Shown: positions 23,569-35,254, numbered from the stretch's first letter. The stretch: DNA of 64,000 nucleotides from Zerene cesonia (GCF_012273895.1 NC_052121.1:9217475-9281474), one strand, 5' to 3'. Made by a program: numbers and translations. The notes: generated by a model not told the origin, from the sequence alone.

Positions 23569-23749
23569 TCACACTAATATAATAAAGTGGAAACTATTGT
23601 ATTTTTGAATTTTTGTGTTGTGTATGTATGTAAAACACGCAAAAACCACTGGACCGAATTCCAACAATTCAATCGCCATCGGAGCTGTAACTTCACTGAG
23701 TGACAAAGGCTTTATATGTAGCACGGGCGAAGCCGGGGCGAACAGCTAG
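23569..23749 (+). mobile_element. Non-autonomous Helitron-type element, family C, intact ends
   Basis: From 'tcacactaatataataaag' to 'cgaacagctag' followed by T. Internal blocks are 'ccactggaccgaattcc', 'cttcactgagtgacaaagg' and 'gtagcacgggcgaagccg'. The CGGgcgaagCCG segment forms a short hairpin near the end. Confidence 0.75.
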
Positions 23750-24765
23750 TATGTATTTCTGTTATATCTAAACTTTTGTAATGAAATCCTTACGGTTGTC
23801 CATCTGAAATAAGTGCATATTCTATTTTATTATCCATCCAATTTGACTATTGTATACAAAAATATTTAATTACATGTACGAGTACATTTAAACAGATACA
23901 GGTTAATTTCATTAATAACAAAACGAGCTTATAATTCATTTACAATCCATCACTTCATAATAAACTACACGTGAACAAAAACTGGAAGCAATACGGTAAT
24001 AATCATAGTTGAGCTGTGTAACCCAGACCTTTGTATCATAAACAATCGCACATAATACATTGCTTGCTGTTGACTGCTCTCCGTCGGACGTCTCTCGTAG
24101 CTGTCAATGTAATGCAAATATCTTGTCAGTGCCGTATGTTAATACAGGATGTGTACAAACGCCGTCAATAACAAATTAGCCCTGAGGTGTAGTGACTCAT
24201 GCGAGTTAGGTGCATATGGTTTTGATTAAATTGGGACTAGTCTTTCTGGTCGCTAATTTATAGATGATCAAAGATTAGCGATAGATATTTATGGTATAAA
24301 GACCAATGAAGTATAAATTTATATTCAAATTAATTTGCTCAAAATTTAATTACTCACAAGTAAACAATATTCAAATAATGATATGCTGTAAGATTGAAAC
24401 GAAGCTATATAATAGCTTTAAATATATAACTAAACTAACTTTTAAGCTCAGCGTATGATAATTTCGACACCAAAATCATTTTATATCTATCCAGCACAAA
24501 TGATCTATATTCATCGTCGCAAGCGTCCATAGATCATCCGTCGCCTTGTCACCCTACTCGATCTCAAGCAACTCCATATCACTGTACACCGGTTATATTA
24601 ATAACATTATTTTTCATTGGTGGCGCCAACAGGACCGGTCTCATTTACACGCCAATATTAAAAATCGACGCGGAAACTTCAAGGTATTGATTGGAAGGCT
24701 ACATTCTCATCTGGGTGGATTGAAGGCGTGATCATATACAACTGCAGTATATTCATTTCTATATA
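23750..24765. other. 1 kb mostly single-copy DNA
   Basis: No repeat recognised. A GC-richer patch with a 61-codon frame at 24546-24731 has no domain. Confidence 0.4.
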
Positions 24766-24970
24766 CTAGCTGACCCGGCAAACGCTGTTCTGCACCACTC
24801 TTATCATTTGGGGATATGAATAATATATATAATAATATATAAATAATAGATGTTGGCCGATTCTCTGACCTACCCGATATGCACTCAAAATTTCATGAGC
24901 ATTGGTCGATCCGTTTCGGAGGAATATGGTAACAAACATTGTGACACGTGAATTGTACATATATTATAGA
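24766..24970 (-). mobile_element. CTAG-ended element, family N
   Basis: In plus view it opens 'ctagctgacccggcaaacg' and contains 'tgcactcaaaatttcatgag', 'ggtcgatccgtttcgg' and 'aacattgtgacacgtg', and closes at 'tattataga'. An AT-rich run at 24821-24850 expands the middle. Same layout as the copy at 11.5 kb. Confidence 0.65.
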
Positions 24971-25004
24971 GTTAAACAATTTCTCGAACTTGTTTTTGTT
25001 AAAT

Positions 25005-25205
25005 ACTGTGGAGGAGTGGGAGGTGAGATTTATTGTGGGTGTCGAGCACGCTTCGACTCGAACTGGGCTAGTTCGCAACGGGGATGTCCTCCTCCCCCCT
25101 CTTCCACGTAAGAACGGCGTGTGAAATAGTAGCATGCCACGTGCGTGATCCGTTTGGCGTGTGAGGAAGCCGGAGGCCCTTTTCCTTACCCTTCCCAGTC
25201 CTTTT
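25005..25205 (-). repeat. Dispersed repeat family L, inverted orientation
   Basis: 'gtgtcgagcacgcttcgac', 'gaactgggctagttcgcaac', 'gtgtgaaatagtagcatgcc', 'gaagccggaggccctttt' and 'ccttacccttcccagtcc' match family L in reverse. The 107- and 69-codon frames here are readings of the repeat. Confidence 0.65.
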
Positions 25206-25650
25206 TTATTTACCATATTTTAAATATTAAGTTAAAATAACATTAATGCTTTAAAACTAAAAACAGTCGATATCTATCACTGCGCCCCTGCGCTCTGATA
25301 TCAACAAAATTTATACGCTAATAAAATATCAATGATTTTTATGAACGTGTCCAATACTCACTTGACCTTTCAACGAGGTGTCAGCGGCAGCATATTAATA
25401 AATTAAAACGCAACCATGCGCATGCGCTTCCTGATATAAATTATTATATTCTTTTGAAAATTCATTGTGTTGTTTTGTATGCAACTGCAACAATGTCGTA
25501 TTCTTATTTGTGCGGTCCAATTCTCGTAATTATTTATCATTTTAATTACAGTTTATTGAATATTATTTCGATTATATAGAGCTTTTGCACGTAGCAGCGT
25601 CCGCGTGGACGCAATAAATTTTCATAGTACAAACTTACCTATTTAATTTC
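25206..25650. other. No feature recognised
   Basis: AT-rich spacer between a family L repeat and a SINE. Confidence 0.4.
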
Positions 25651-25840
25651 CTTGGGGGTATCTGGCGAATTATATACACCTGTATCACTGACAGATTCTG
25701 TTTATGGACAAGTAGGTGATCACCCATCAGCTTTCTGTGTCCTGCCAGACCGAGACAAGTTTTTGTGAGTCCCAATCGAGAATCGCACCCAGGACCACTA
25801 AGTCGTACACTCAGGTGTTAACCACTATACCAAGAAGGCG
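25651..25840 (-). mobile_element. tRNA-derived SINE
   Basis: The minus strand has an RNA polymerase III A-box-like segment 'tggtatagtggttaacacc' (complement of 25814-25832) and a B-box-like 'gggtgcgattctc' (complement of 25778-25790, one mismatch in the GGTTCGA core). It continues 'cttgtctcggtctggcagg', 'gctgatgggtgatcacc' and ends 'cgccagatacccccaag'. The layout is that of a lepidopteran tRNA-derived SINE. Target duplications were not found. Confidence 0.75.
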
Positions 25841-26141
25841 ATGAATTTGTAGAGATCTTTGTGATATTTAGTGTCACTATTATATTATATTACAGGTTTG
25901 TATAATATGTTGGTTCAACACAAGAAAATTAGGTAAACAAAATCTTCCCACGATGGATGGGCACAGCAATAAGAAAGCTCCAACTAAAACCAGGGACCAT
26001 TAATCAAAACGAAGAAAAAGTTGATGTACGTGATCAGGGTTGTCAATATTTGCAAAACTCACCAAATGTGACTGTGTTAGGGCATTAATTTTGTTTCTAG
26101 AAACTGCGTCTTAGTCTATGTAGAAACTTTTTGTTTAATAT
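25841..26141. other. No feature recognised
   Basis: About 300 bp of AT-rich DNA. Confidence 0.4.
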
Positions 26142-26313
26142 AAGCTGTGCAACGCGGTTTTACCCACATCATACATGACGTGATAATATAGTCTTTAGCC
26201 TTCCTCTATAAATGTAGTATGTGACACTGAAATAAATTTTCAAACTGGAACATTAGTTCCTGACTTCAGCCCGTTCAAACAAACAAACTTTTCGGCCGTA
26301 TATTATAATAAGA
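26142..26313 (-). mobile_element. CTAG-family element, family B-like, diverged
   Basis: 'agctgtgcaacgcggtttta' at the 3' terminus (plus view) is followed by 'tctttagccttcctctata', 'gtgacactgaaataaattt' and 'gttcaaacaaacaaac'. The 5' edge is 'tattataataaga' before T. The terminal GC segment is unlike other family B copies, so this may be a chimera. Confidence 0.55.
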
Positions 26314-26779
26314 TTTCAATAATAACAAGACATACTATTTTCCACTATATCTTATGCTCATTGTTTATTATTATTACATACATACACATACATAAATATT
26401 CTAAAATACATATTTTGATCACGTTTATGTGACAACCCTATACGTGTACGCAGTCTGAATAAAAATGCAACACGTCGTGGTACGAAACAATTTTATAATG
26501 GTCAATATACCACAAAATATGGAAAAACATTTGTCAAACAACAGTTTCTTTGCTACTCTTAAAGTGGTGCTGGAAAAAAAAATCCTATCATAATCTTATC
26601 CTATAAATGTTTGTTCAATCAGCAGCAGTAATTTATCTCATATTCATTACTTTATCATATTAATTTTTCCCAGAGCACTTATGCAGACCTCGAATTAAGG
26701 CGTAAGATCAGTAATAATCCATTATTTCTATATACCTTGTAGTATAATCCAGTATTTATCCAGGAAAAAAAAAATATTT

Positions 26780-26890
26780 ATTTATTTCTTTTTTCATTCT
26801 CTTATTACATTTTTATGCATTGTTACTATTTGTGTGCTTGTGTGTGTTAAAATAAATTGCTCTTTCTTTCTTTCTTTCTTTATTTCTATT
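26780..26890 (+). repeat. Probable LINE 3' end with AATAAA and (CTTT)n tail
   Basis: AATAAA at 26851-26856 is followed after a few bases by about six CTTT units (26861-26884). The same signal-plus-CTTT arrangement occurs on the minus strand at 44.53-44.58 kb and near 63.9 kb. Confidence 0.5.
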
Positions 26891-27629
26891 GTACATTCTA
26901 GTACGTAATTTTTATTCTATTGTATTGTTTTATAAACCATATTCATTACTAACATAACTCTTATTTTATTTGCTTACCCCCCATTGAACGAATCACCAAT
27001 TAAAATGCCAGACAGTCCCAAAGAAAGTACCACGTAGAAGTTTCCCATACGATATTATCTTTGTTTATTAGTCATGGAGTAACTCTTTGATTTGAAAGAT
27101 AAAAGGGACGTAAACTATGCCATGATGTGTCACGAAGTATTAGATCTCAATGCTTCCCAGTATTTAATAAAAAAACTAACAGAGTAATAAAAAGTAGTTT
27201 CACATGATATAGATATATATATATATATATATATATTGCATTGAACCCCACACTAGGATCCCCTGTGTTGTGAGGTTCAATCTCTTTCATCGTATTACAT
27301 AAAAAAGTAAATATTTAATTATTACATGCCATTTTGAGTATTGAGTGTGAGTGTATGTGTGTATGTGTGTGTGAGTGTGTGTGTGTATGTGTTTGTATGA
27401 GTGATTATATAATTGATAAAATAATTGATTGGTTAATGATCCTTATACTAGTATCAGAGATGACACTAAGGACGGGTAATATAACGTCTAATTATTTGTG
27501 TGTATGAATGTATTTCGCAACTGCATTGCAAGATTGTTTTCTACCTTTAACAAATTGTTTCTGCAATAAGCCTATTTTGATGGTTGCGGTAGCCCCCTCT
27601 GGAGTGATAAACGAATTTGTGTATCTTTC
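26891..27629. other. AT-rich DNA with microsatellites
   Basis: Contains an (AT)n tract at about 27210-27236 and a GT-rich tract at about 27345-27400. Nothing else recognised. Confidence 0.5.
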
Positions 27630-27750
27630 GTATCATTATCATCAAATGTAGGTCATATTTGTTACCACTGCAGGAACCACGGGCCTGATCTCTCATATCA
27701 TCGAACGATACGAAAGTTTCCTCACGATATTTTCCTTCACAAGCAGCGAT
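27630..27750 (-). repeat. Decayed SINE-like remnant
   Basis: 'tatcattatcatcaaatg', 'gttaccactgcaggaacc' and 'ctcacgatattttccttcac' resemble, in reverse, the GAT-tailed SINE family at 43.4 and 61.4 kb and their relatives. The tRNA-like head is not preserved. Confidence 0.45.
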
Positions 27751-28184
27751 GAAGCGAATGACGTGAAGATATATTGAAAAATCTATTTATTTCCTTCATC
27801 AATTTATTTTTTTTCGACGGCTTTTCGATCGAAGTCCGTGTTCCTAACAATGAGACAGCATTGGTATATAAAGTAAAGAATACGGGGGAATCATAGAGAA
27901 AGGATATTCAAATAGAGAACGGTATTTATTCTTAAACTTGCTAATTGACGGTAGAAAACTGGTTATAACCAGTGGACTTTCAGTAATTAGCTACGACGTA
28001 GTTTTTTAACTTATTTGCCCATTGAAACAAGGCCTTTGACACAAGCAAAAAAATGATTCGTCCTCAATCAATAACAAACTGGTAGAAATGTTCTTAAATA
28101 AATGCGATGATTTGCTTCAATCAATAGCGTGGTCAGATATATTGGTTCAACTGACGTTACAAAAACAAAGGAGGTTGTCATTTC

Positions 28185-28260
28185 GACTGCTTTTTAACAC
28201 GCTTATATTAGCTTCACTTGTATGTATATATGTATATGTAACCGACGCCTTCAGCGAAAG
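28185..28260 (+). repeat. Dispersed repeat family I fragment
   Basis: 'tttttaacacgcttatatta', 'gcttcacttgtatgtata' and 'tgtaaccgacgccttcagcg' correspond to the start of the family I copy at 18.62 kb. Confidence 0.5.
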
Positions 28261-28436
28261 TCTCTTTCAGTAGTTTTAGAGATAATTTAAAACAAAGAAT
28301 AGATTTTTTCAATTGACTTTCAGATTCATTTAATAAATATGTTATATAGGTATTTCCTATGAATATTATTTAAACGCAATGAGCACTTTACATTTATTTT
28401 ATCTTATTACATGATTATTTTAAAGTCGAAATCACA

Positions 28437-28475
28437 TGAGATTCAAAGGGTTATGGCTTATGCCTTTGAATCTCA
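28437..28475. repeat. 13-bp perfect inverted repeat
   Basis: 'tgagattcaaagg' and 'cctttgaatctca' face each other across a 13-nt loop. It could be a decayed foldback element or chance. Confidence 0.6.
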
Positions 28476-29527
28476 ATTGATTTCCCAGGGTTCGCACGTG
28501 CAAACAAAAACTTGTCCAATGAGAGACGACACTTTTTACAGTGTTGACTCAGCGTACAATAACTTCCTATTACCAAGCCTACTCGACTAGGTTTTTAGAC
28601 GTCTAAGCTAACTATCCTGCATCATAGGACTTTAATTAGAATTTATCATTGTTTATTGATTATTATATATCTTCTTTAAGATAGTAAAATCTCAGTAAAG
28701 ATATAGATCTTAAAAGAGATAATGGGGAATTAATAGATTATAATCAAATAATTCATTAAATTCTTAAAGATATTTCTAAGTTGTTCGTTTCTATAATGTC
28801 AAATGAACGAAAAACGATTTAATTATTAATACATCATACTATTTATAAAGTGTGACTCAGATACTCAAAAAGTACCTTACTGTATTATCGATTAAGCTCA
28901 AAGAACACGAAAGATGGTCTTTATCTAGCATGCTCCCACATAAATATATATACTTTGCCATTTGTATGATACACTAGGTTTCTCCACACGGCTTTACTCA
29001 ACGTGTTATTCGCGCACCCATGGTTACATACCGATGCTGATGCGATTTCTAGCCAAAATATAGACCATATATAAAAAAATCACAAACATACCTATTTATC
29101 GAACTAATTCCTCAAAGATTCACTCCCATATTATTAATATAGATTCTGCTTTACGACGTGTTATATGAAATAAGGGAAAAGTACGTGTATGTATGTGCCC
29201 GAAAGGATTTTACGATCAATGTGTAGTTTACGATGGCGTGTGACATAATCATTAAAAATCTCTTAGCGAACGGAATTCTTTCAGTTCAATTTAAGTACAC
29301 TTTAAACACGTTTACGACCTTCGCACCAGAATGGGCTAAAATTAAACCGGGTGGTGTTAACATGCGTAGATGTCCAAATGAGAAGCGTCATATCGTCTTT
29401 AAGAAAGAATCATTTAACACTAGTCTCTCTATATTGTATCTATATTGATTATAAATTGGAATAAGGTTTTTTTCTTAATAAAACTGAATAAAATCTTTCC
29501 GGAACGATTAAATCATTCCTAATCCTA
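28476..29527. other. 1 kb AT-rich DNA, nothing recognised
   Basis: The 71-codon frame at 29233-29448 has no domain; no repeat copy is recognised. Confidence 0.4.
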
Positions 29528-29737
29528 TCCTACTAATATTATAAATGCGAAAAATTGTAAGGATGTGTGTCTTTTCTGCTCTTTTATGCAAAAACTACTA
29601 AGCCGATTGCAATGAAATTTGATGAAAAAAATAGGACGTAGACAGCTGGACAACTGGAATAACATATATGCAACTTTTTATCCCGATATTCCTACGGGAT
29701 ACGGACTTACGCGGGTAAAACCGCGGGGTGCAGCTAG
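29528..29737 (+). mobile_element. Non-autonomous Helitron, family A, intact ends
   Basis: A|'tcctactaatattataaat' to 'ggtgcagctag'|T. The terminal hairpin is CGCGG/CCGCG with loop gtaaaa. A small insertion ('gaaaaaaatagg' type) sits beside the 'gtagacagctgg' block. Confidence 0.85.
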
Positions 29738-29924
29738 TTTAATAATAAACTTGTCAGATTAATGACTATCGATAGACAAACCTACAATCGCGATGCGAAG
29801 AAAATTATAAAAACATTAATTAAAAGACCGTTTACATAATATTATAACAAAATTATATTTTATTAAGAGATAATAAGCAAATTTTTATGTAAAGTAATGA
29901 ATTTTTATACAACCTTAACCGTAA

Positions 29925-30240
29925 GGTACGATTTGAAAGGAGGATTTATCATTTTTATCCGTCCGTACCCACAGGGTTCAACGGAACCATATAACTAAGA
30001 CTACGCTGTCCGTGTGTTTATCCATCTGTCTATAGACTCATGAACTATTATAGTTACACAGTTGAAATTGTTAGAGGTTATGTATTGTTGTTGCTGCTAT
30101 ACAAATAATAACAAAGATGAGGCTAAGCAACGGTAAGCGGGGTCATAATTGGATGGGTGACCAATTTTTTTTCGCGGTTGTTCTATACCTTATTTGAATA
30201 TATTCGAATCGCGAGTCCGACTCGCGCTTTACCGATTTTT
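29925..30240. repeat. Decayed dispersed repeat with 'cgcgagtccgactcgcg' end
   Basis: 'ttatccgtccgtacccacag', 'ggttcaacggaacc' and, 200 bp on, 'atcgcgagtccgactcgcg' with 'ctttaccgattttt' resemble the two ends of a widespread insect repeat ending in 'cgagtccgactcgcacttgg'. The middle is not recognisable. Confidence 0.35.
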
Positions 30241-30554
30241 TACTTTCTCCTATCTCTCTATGCCGTTATACCCCATGTTGCAATTTCTTGAATTTACTGT
30301 CTTATCGTAAACTTAACTGTTAATTGGTCCTCATGTTTCTGGGGTATCGAGTGATATACTTAAAGGGAGCATGTCAAGCTAATGTCAATCCTATCGTTCA
30401 GAGTTAGAGTATAGAATACAATGTTTGTGTGAAAGTTTAAAACTCCCACGGATTTGTATCTGACTCCTAGGTTTTGATTGCGAAACTGATGGGCATTTTG
30501 TACAGGTTGATATAGGGTTGTCAACGGTATGCTTTTCTGTTTATTTTTGTAATA

Positions 30555-30747
30555 CTAGCTGTAACCCGCGGCGTCGCGTGGTACCCAGGTAAAAAGTGGC
30601 CTATATGGTAATCCAGACTATATATAATCTCTTTACTAATTTTAATAAAATATGATAAGCTGTTTTTGCGTGAAAGAGCAGCAAACATCCATTCATACAT
30701 TCATCCACCTATATATACATACCTACTTTTGCATTTATTAAGTAGGA
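30555..30747 (-). mobile_element. CTAG-ended element related to family A, diverged
   Basis: In plus view it opens 'ctagctgtaacccgcggcg', keeps 'aaaaagtggcctatatgg', 'gtttttgcgtgaaagagc' and closes at 'attaagtagga' before T. The terminal segment differs from standard family A, so it may be a sister family sharing the 5' half. Confidence 0.6.
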
Positions 30748-31216
30748 TCACAGTCAGATCACAGTTTAATTCATTACTTCGCATATAAAGTTTAATATTT
30801 ATTCTTATAGAATAACTCATGAGACAAAAAAACAATTCATAAAGTAATTGTAAACATAATATCTTATTAATTAAAATCATATAAATAATTCAATGAATTA
30901 CTTCACTTGAAATATCTACGTTATAGTAATGTCAATAATGCGATTGTGTTTTTTTTTATATTAAATCAATATAGGGTTGTCACAACAATTTTTTAATATT
31001 TATTTAACTATGACATTGAATTCTATTTAATTAAAGTTTATGTACCTGTTAACACAATATCGTTAAATTAAATTTTAACATGACATACCTAGCATGTTGC
31101 TGGTGTAAATGTCAAAGGATAGAGCGATTTAACGTAGAGAGCTTGATTAATTGGTTTAGATAGTCTTTCGATTGAACAGACATTGGAAACTAAACCTATT
31201 CTGTGTAAATGGTTTG

Positions 31217-31258
31217 AAAATCTTTAGTACTATATATGTATATAGTACTAAAGATTTT
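31217..31258. repeat. Perfect 20-bp-arm palindrome
   Basis: 'aaaatctttagtactatata' and its exact complement are separated by TG. This is the first of two adjacent perfect palindromes; see findings. Confidence 0.95.
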
Positions 31259-31267
31259 GAAAAACTA

Positions 31268-31323
31268 AGAAAAACTAAGTCATATTCAATTCCACGTGGA
31301 ATTGAATATGACTTAGTTTTTCT
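31268..31323. repeat. Perfect 56-bp palindrome, no loop
   Basis: The arms are 28 bp each, centred between 31295 and 31296 at 'ccac|gtgg', with no mismatch. It starts 9 bp after the previous palindrome. The 70-codon frame across this region is a by-product of the palindromes. Confidence 0.95.
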
Positions 31324-31367
31324 AGTGGCTCAATTCCCTAGGTATCATAATATTATCCTATCCTACT

Positions 31368-31565
31368 TCCTACTAATATTATAAATGCGAAAGTTTGTAA
31401 GGATGTGTGTGTTTGTTGCTCTTTCACGCAAAAACTGCTGAACCGATTGCAATGAAATTTGGTACGTAGACAGCTGGACAACTGGAATAACATATAGGCA
31501 AATTTTTATCACGATATTCCTTCGGGATACGGACTTACGCGGGTGAAACCGCGGGTCGCAGCTAG
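31368..31565 (+). mobile_element. Non-autonomous Helitron, family A, intact ends
   Basis: 'tcctactaatattataaatg' to 'gtcgcagctag' followed by T. The terminal hairpin is perfect and lies 12 nt from the end. One of the best preserved copies. Confidence 0.9.
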
Positions 31566-31791
31566 TCTAGCAATCCACAGTACATCTGTTTTAAGTAAAT
31601 AAAAAATTAATTGTTTAGATAATTTTTTTTGCGATTGTGAATGGGAGCATGGCAGCATGGAAGGTTCCAGTTTTGAAATAAAAAAATAATCCAAATCACC
31701 CGCAAAAAATTAAGGCGTTAAAAAAAAAATACATTCGCAAAAACCTTCTCCCTTTTTGAATTCGTTCGTATCTCAATAAACATACAACTAA

Positions 31792-31911
31792 CGCGGAACA
31801 GAGGAATGCTCTGGTTTCTACTGTGGTGTCTCGACAGACGACACCTTCTCACAGCCGATACCAGGAGATAACGTTACAGTATCATGCGATATTAGCAACT
31901 GTTCTGCTTAG
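31792..31911 (+). CDS. Short Cys-rich frame, doubtful exon
   Basis: A frame bounded by stops reads 'EECSGFYCGVSTDDTFSQPI', then a 'PGDNVTVSCDISNCSA' end before TAG, with four cysteines in about 34 residues. A possible acceptor (branch-like 'ctaac' then 'cggaacag') precedes it, and a good donor-like 'aag|gtacgtg' lies just after the stop. No family is recognised, there is no start codon in frame, and no neighbouring exon was found. A chance frame is the default explanation. Confidence 0.15.
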   Translation, partial: RGTEECSGFYCGVSTDDTFSQPIPGDNVTVSCDISNCSA

Positions 31912-32396
31912 GAAGGTACGTGTGAGAATTAGCTGGTATTCATTTGTTATTTCATCATTTATCTTGTCCTTGTGTGTGTTGGCATTTGTGTGTGTGACAG
32001 TTCACAACAATACGCCTCGATACAAAATTCTTATGGTATGAAACGTATTGTTTATTGAAGATATCTAGATGTTTCCTTCACAAGAACTCTAATTTAATTA
32101 AAGAACAATGAACAAGTTGTTCAACATAAAGTCAGACACACTGTTAAAAGTAAATTAACTTATACAAAGCTAAAACAATTTTATAGTGAAGGGCACTAAA
32201 GAAATTAAAATGCACTGTAATTGTGAAGTAATTGTAATTACAAAAATGTTGTTGGTAAATACGCAGTTGGTCTTTGTTGTAATTATCGATCCTTTTATTA
32301 ATTATAATTTTTGAAATTACTGGACTTGTAATCAACCCACTGCACTGTGAGGTAAAAGCAAGATGAAAAGGAGTTTTTAAAAATAAGCTGTAAGTG

Positions 32397-32574
32397 ACAA
32401 CGGGAATAAAGGAATGGACTAGGAAGGGTGAGAAAAAGGATACGGGTCTCTCTACTGCTATTACTGTTGTCCTACTACTACTACTCTTCACTGATGTTCT
32501 GTTGATGGTGTGGCACCTTCTTCGGCGCGAGCTGGCCCAATCCGTGAAGAAGCTTGCTCGACTACTACATTGAA
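32397..32574 (+). repeat. Dispersed repeat family L copy
   Basis: 'aaaggaatggactaggaagg', 'ctactactactctt', 'ggcgcgagctggcccaatc' and 'agcttgctcgactactac' match the 3' half of family L. A CTA microsatellite-like expansion replaces the middle. The 168-codon minus-strand frame across it is an accident of the repeat. Confidence 0.6.
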
Positions 32575-33399
32575 ATCTGCGTAAGCGCAGACCTTGAAGC
32601 ACATGTATCGCAAATTGGATTGACGTGAGAGTCATCGAGCGCTGCAGCATGTGCTTTTCTTCAAACTTTTTCTATATCCTAAGGTTGCCTGGAAGATATC
32701 ACTTTTCAGCAATAAGGCTGCCTGTTAATGTTAAAATTAATATACAGCTTTTATGTATGCATTTGTTTTGGTATGTTCGCCTTTTGTGTTTGTGTGAATA
32801 CAATAAAGTATTATTCATATATTTAGATGGTGCACTGTCTTTCGGTTTGCTATTTCTGAACATCGAAATATTTTGGGATAACGTAATTGTCCCTAATGCA
32901 GTAAAAGCCACCAGCTATTTCGACTTGATGCAATTTTATGCATAGCTAGATAGTTTAGGTGTCTGGAACGACATTCTTAACGTGATTCTTGTCTTAAAAT
33001 ATATTCCTATAAATAGAGATATGAAATTTAAAAGCAATTTACTAAACAGGTCTTACTTGAAAGGCATCCATCAGACCAGATTGACGCATCGTAAAACGCA
33101 TTATCAATTGGATGCAATAAATGACTAAAGCTAGGTTTCAACTAGTTTCCATAGCCTGTAATGATGAAAAAGCTGGGTTAATAAACTGTAATTTGTAAAT
33201 ATTATTACTTTGTAACGTGTGATGTTGAAGTGCTCAGAATTGTTTATAAAATTATATATCTATAGTGTTTTATGTTACTCCATTAAGGTCCGTATGTGTA
33301 ATGTGTGTAGTTATATATATTTTTTATTATTTTTAGTTTATCTATGCACATTATAAAGCGATTTCTTTTTCAATGTGCTTGTTAATAAGTTATATATAG
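32575..33399. other. No feature recognised
   Basis: Overlapping frames on both strands at 32625-32945 have no domains; the plus and minus frames cover the same DNA and cannot both be real. Confidence 0.4.
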
Positions 33400-33523
33400 T
33401 TCACGCCGTCATACGTGAACGGCTGGACCGATTTCAAAAATTCTTTCACTATAATAAAGCTTCCACTTCATTAAGTGACATGGGCTATATATATAACAGG
33501 AGCGAAACCGGGTGAACAGCTGG
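33400..33523 (+). mobile_element. Family C element, 5' truncated, CTGG end
   Basis: 'ggctggaccgatttcaaaaa', 'ttctttcactataataaagc', 'cattaagtgacatgggc' and 'gagcgaaaccgggtgaacag' then CTGG, which still fits a CTRR terminus. Confidence 0.6.
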
Positions 33524-35070
33524 TCATACTTTACATATGATATGTAGGTCTTTTTATTTACCTAAAATGCTACATGTAAAATATTTAATGTTTTATTTTA
33601 CATACATAAACGAAATTTGACAAAGATTTCTCCCGACACCACATTTTTTAACATTTCCCTGCGGATATTAAAATTTCTGATCACGAATCAATATTAAAAC
33701 GTGATCCTTATAAAGTGGGAGGAGGGAGGGACCCTCGTTCTTTGGTAAGAGGGACATAATCACTTACACCACCACGAACAAAAGCTGAGGCCACCCTCAA
33801 TGGCTATTGTTTGTTTGGCACTTCATACTGGTAGTGGCTGTATCGATTTTGATAAATAAAAGATATTTGTGCTCCAAGTTTTTGTTTGAGTGATTGGTGG
33901 TCCCGGTTGACACTAGAGGAAGTGGGTTGCATCCTGACAAAGGTTAACTGCTTTTAAAGACTATGGATTCATCATAATATACTATATTAGATAACTGTTA
34001 TATGTGATATGGTGTAAGGAATCAGCTAAGATTCCTTTTGGTATATAGTTTAAAATAATTTATTCTTTATCGTATTCACAACAAATGCCTATAGATATGA
34101 CACAATATGACATATATGGACGGACGAATGAACCCTGTAACACAGGTTTTAACCTAGCAGAGGGATCATTGTTTAAAAAATTGAACCATAAAACTCTAAT
34201 GTACCTACATAATTCATGTAACTCAATGTAGTGTATTCTTTTTGGTTTAAATAAACTTTTTTTTTATTACATATACATAAGTATTTATATTCAAATATGT
34301 ATTGTAAAGACTTATTTATATTAATTGACTCATAAACATATCCTTACCTACCATAAAATGTGGATAATTAAAAGTATTGTACTAGCTTCTTTGCAAAATA
34401 AGAGTAAAACTTACTATAATTAGTATTATCTTCTTCTATCTATGAGATGTGGGTTTTTGAATTTAGAACTTCTTGTTTAAAGAACGGCAGTAAAACTTGC
34501 CCTATAAATAAATTCAGGCATCAATCCATAAATACTAAATTTCGTAGTAAAATTTTTGACGATTTTTGAGCGAAAAATCCACTACCAGTTAAAAATCTTT
34601 CCATTTATATTAACAAATGGGAAGTAATTGAAAACTTTCAATAATATCTACAGAAAAATGCATTTACATAAATGCCATTGACCTGCACACATTGGTATTA
34701 TTATGTCCCCGATAACAGTGCAAACATAAAATCGTACGCACCTCATGTCAAAGATAGTTAATGAACAGCTGATTATAAAATACACAAAATTAGATCTTAT
34801 TACTATAGCACCACGGTACAAAATAGCATGGCGTGAATTGTTAAATAAAATACAGCCCGTTGTCATTATGTCGTTGCGACACATTGTCGTTATGGCTATT
34901 TTTATGATGATGAAAGTAGTATCAACTGAATTCATATCAAAAGATTCATTAAATAAGTAATCATCTTGAACAATAAAATATTAGATCCTTTTAATAATTG
35001 TCCCTAGAGGAATATTTCCATACAAAATGTGGATTAATTGTAGAAAAAAACAGTTATCACTACATTGTAT
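33524..35070. other. 1.5 kb AT-rich DNA, nothing recognised
   Basis: Opposed frames of 95 and 71 codons at 34648-34960 overlap completely and show no domain. No repeat family is recognised. Confidence 0.4.
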
Positions 35071-35254
35071 AAAACAAAGCCACTTTTTCTGTCCCTATGT
35101 CCCTATGTATGCTTAAATCTTTACAACTACGCAATGGATTTTAATGGGGTTTTTATTTAATAGATAGAGTGATTCATAAGGAAAGTTTATGTATATAATA
35201 ACATCTATTAAACTACTCCGAATTTGCTGCATGCGAAGCTGCGGGCAAAAGCTA
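35071..35254 (+). mobile_element. CTAG-ended element, family H
   Basis: 'aaagccactttttctgtccc', 'tctttacaactacgcaatgg', 'tagatagagtgattcataag' and 'gcgaagctgcgggcaaaag' then CTAG, followed by T. Reverse copies lie at 43.07-43.26 and 57.42-57.62 kb. It has the same end style as the Helitron families. Confidence 0.65.

Noticed and set aside
24893..25216. 107-codon frame with GRGGRRTSPLRTSPVR
   Set aside because: It is the antisense reading of a family L repeat; the same peptide style appears wherever that repeat is read in this direction.
32144..32650. 168-codon minus-strand reading frame, the longest without unknown bases
   Set aside because: It runs through a family L repeat and its microsatellite-like CTA expansion, has low-complexity serine/phenylalanine-rich sequence and no domain.
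33885..33960. Possible tRNA-like head ('gagtgattggtggtcccgg' and 'gtgggttgcatcctgac')
   Set aside because: The A and B box matches are poor and no stems fold, unlike the SINE at 25.65 kb.
34648..34960. Opposed 95- and 71-codon frames
   Set aside because: They cover the same DNA on both strands, without domains or repeats; chance frames.
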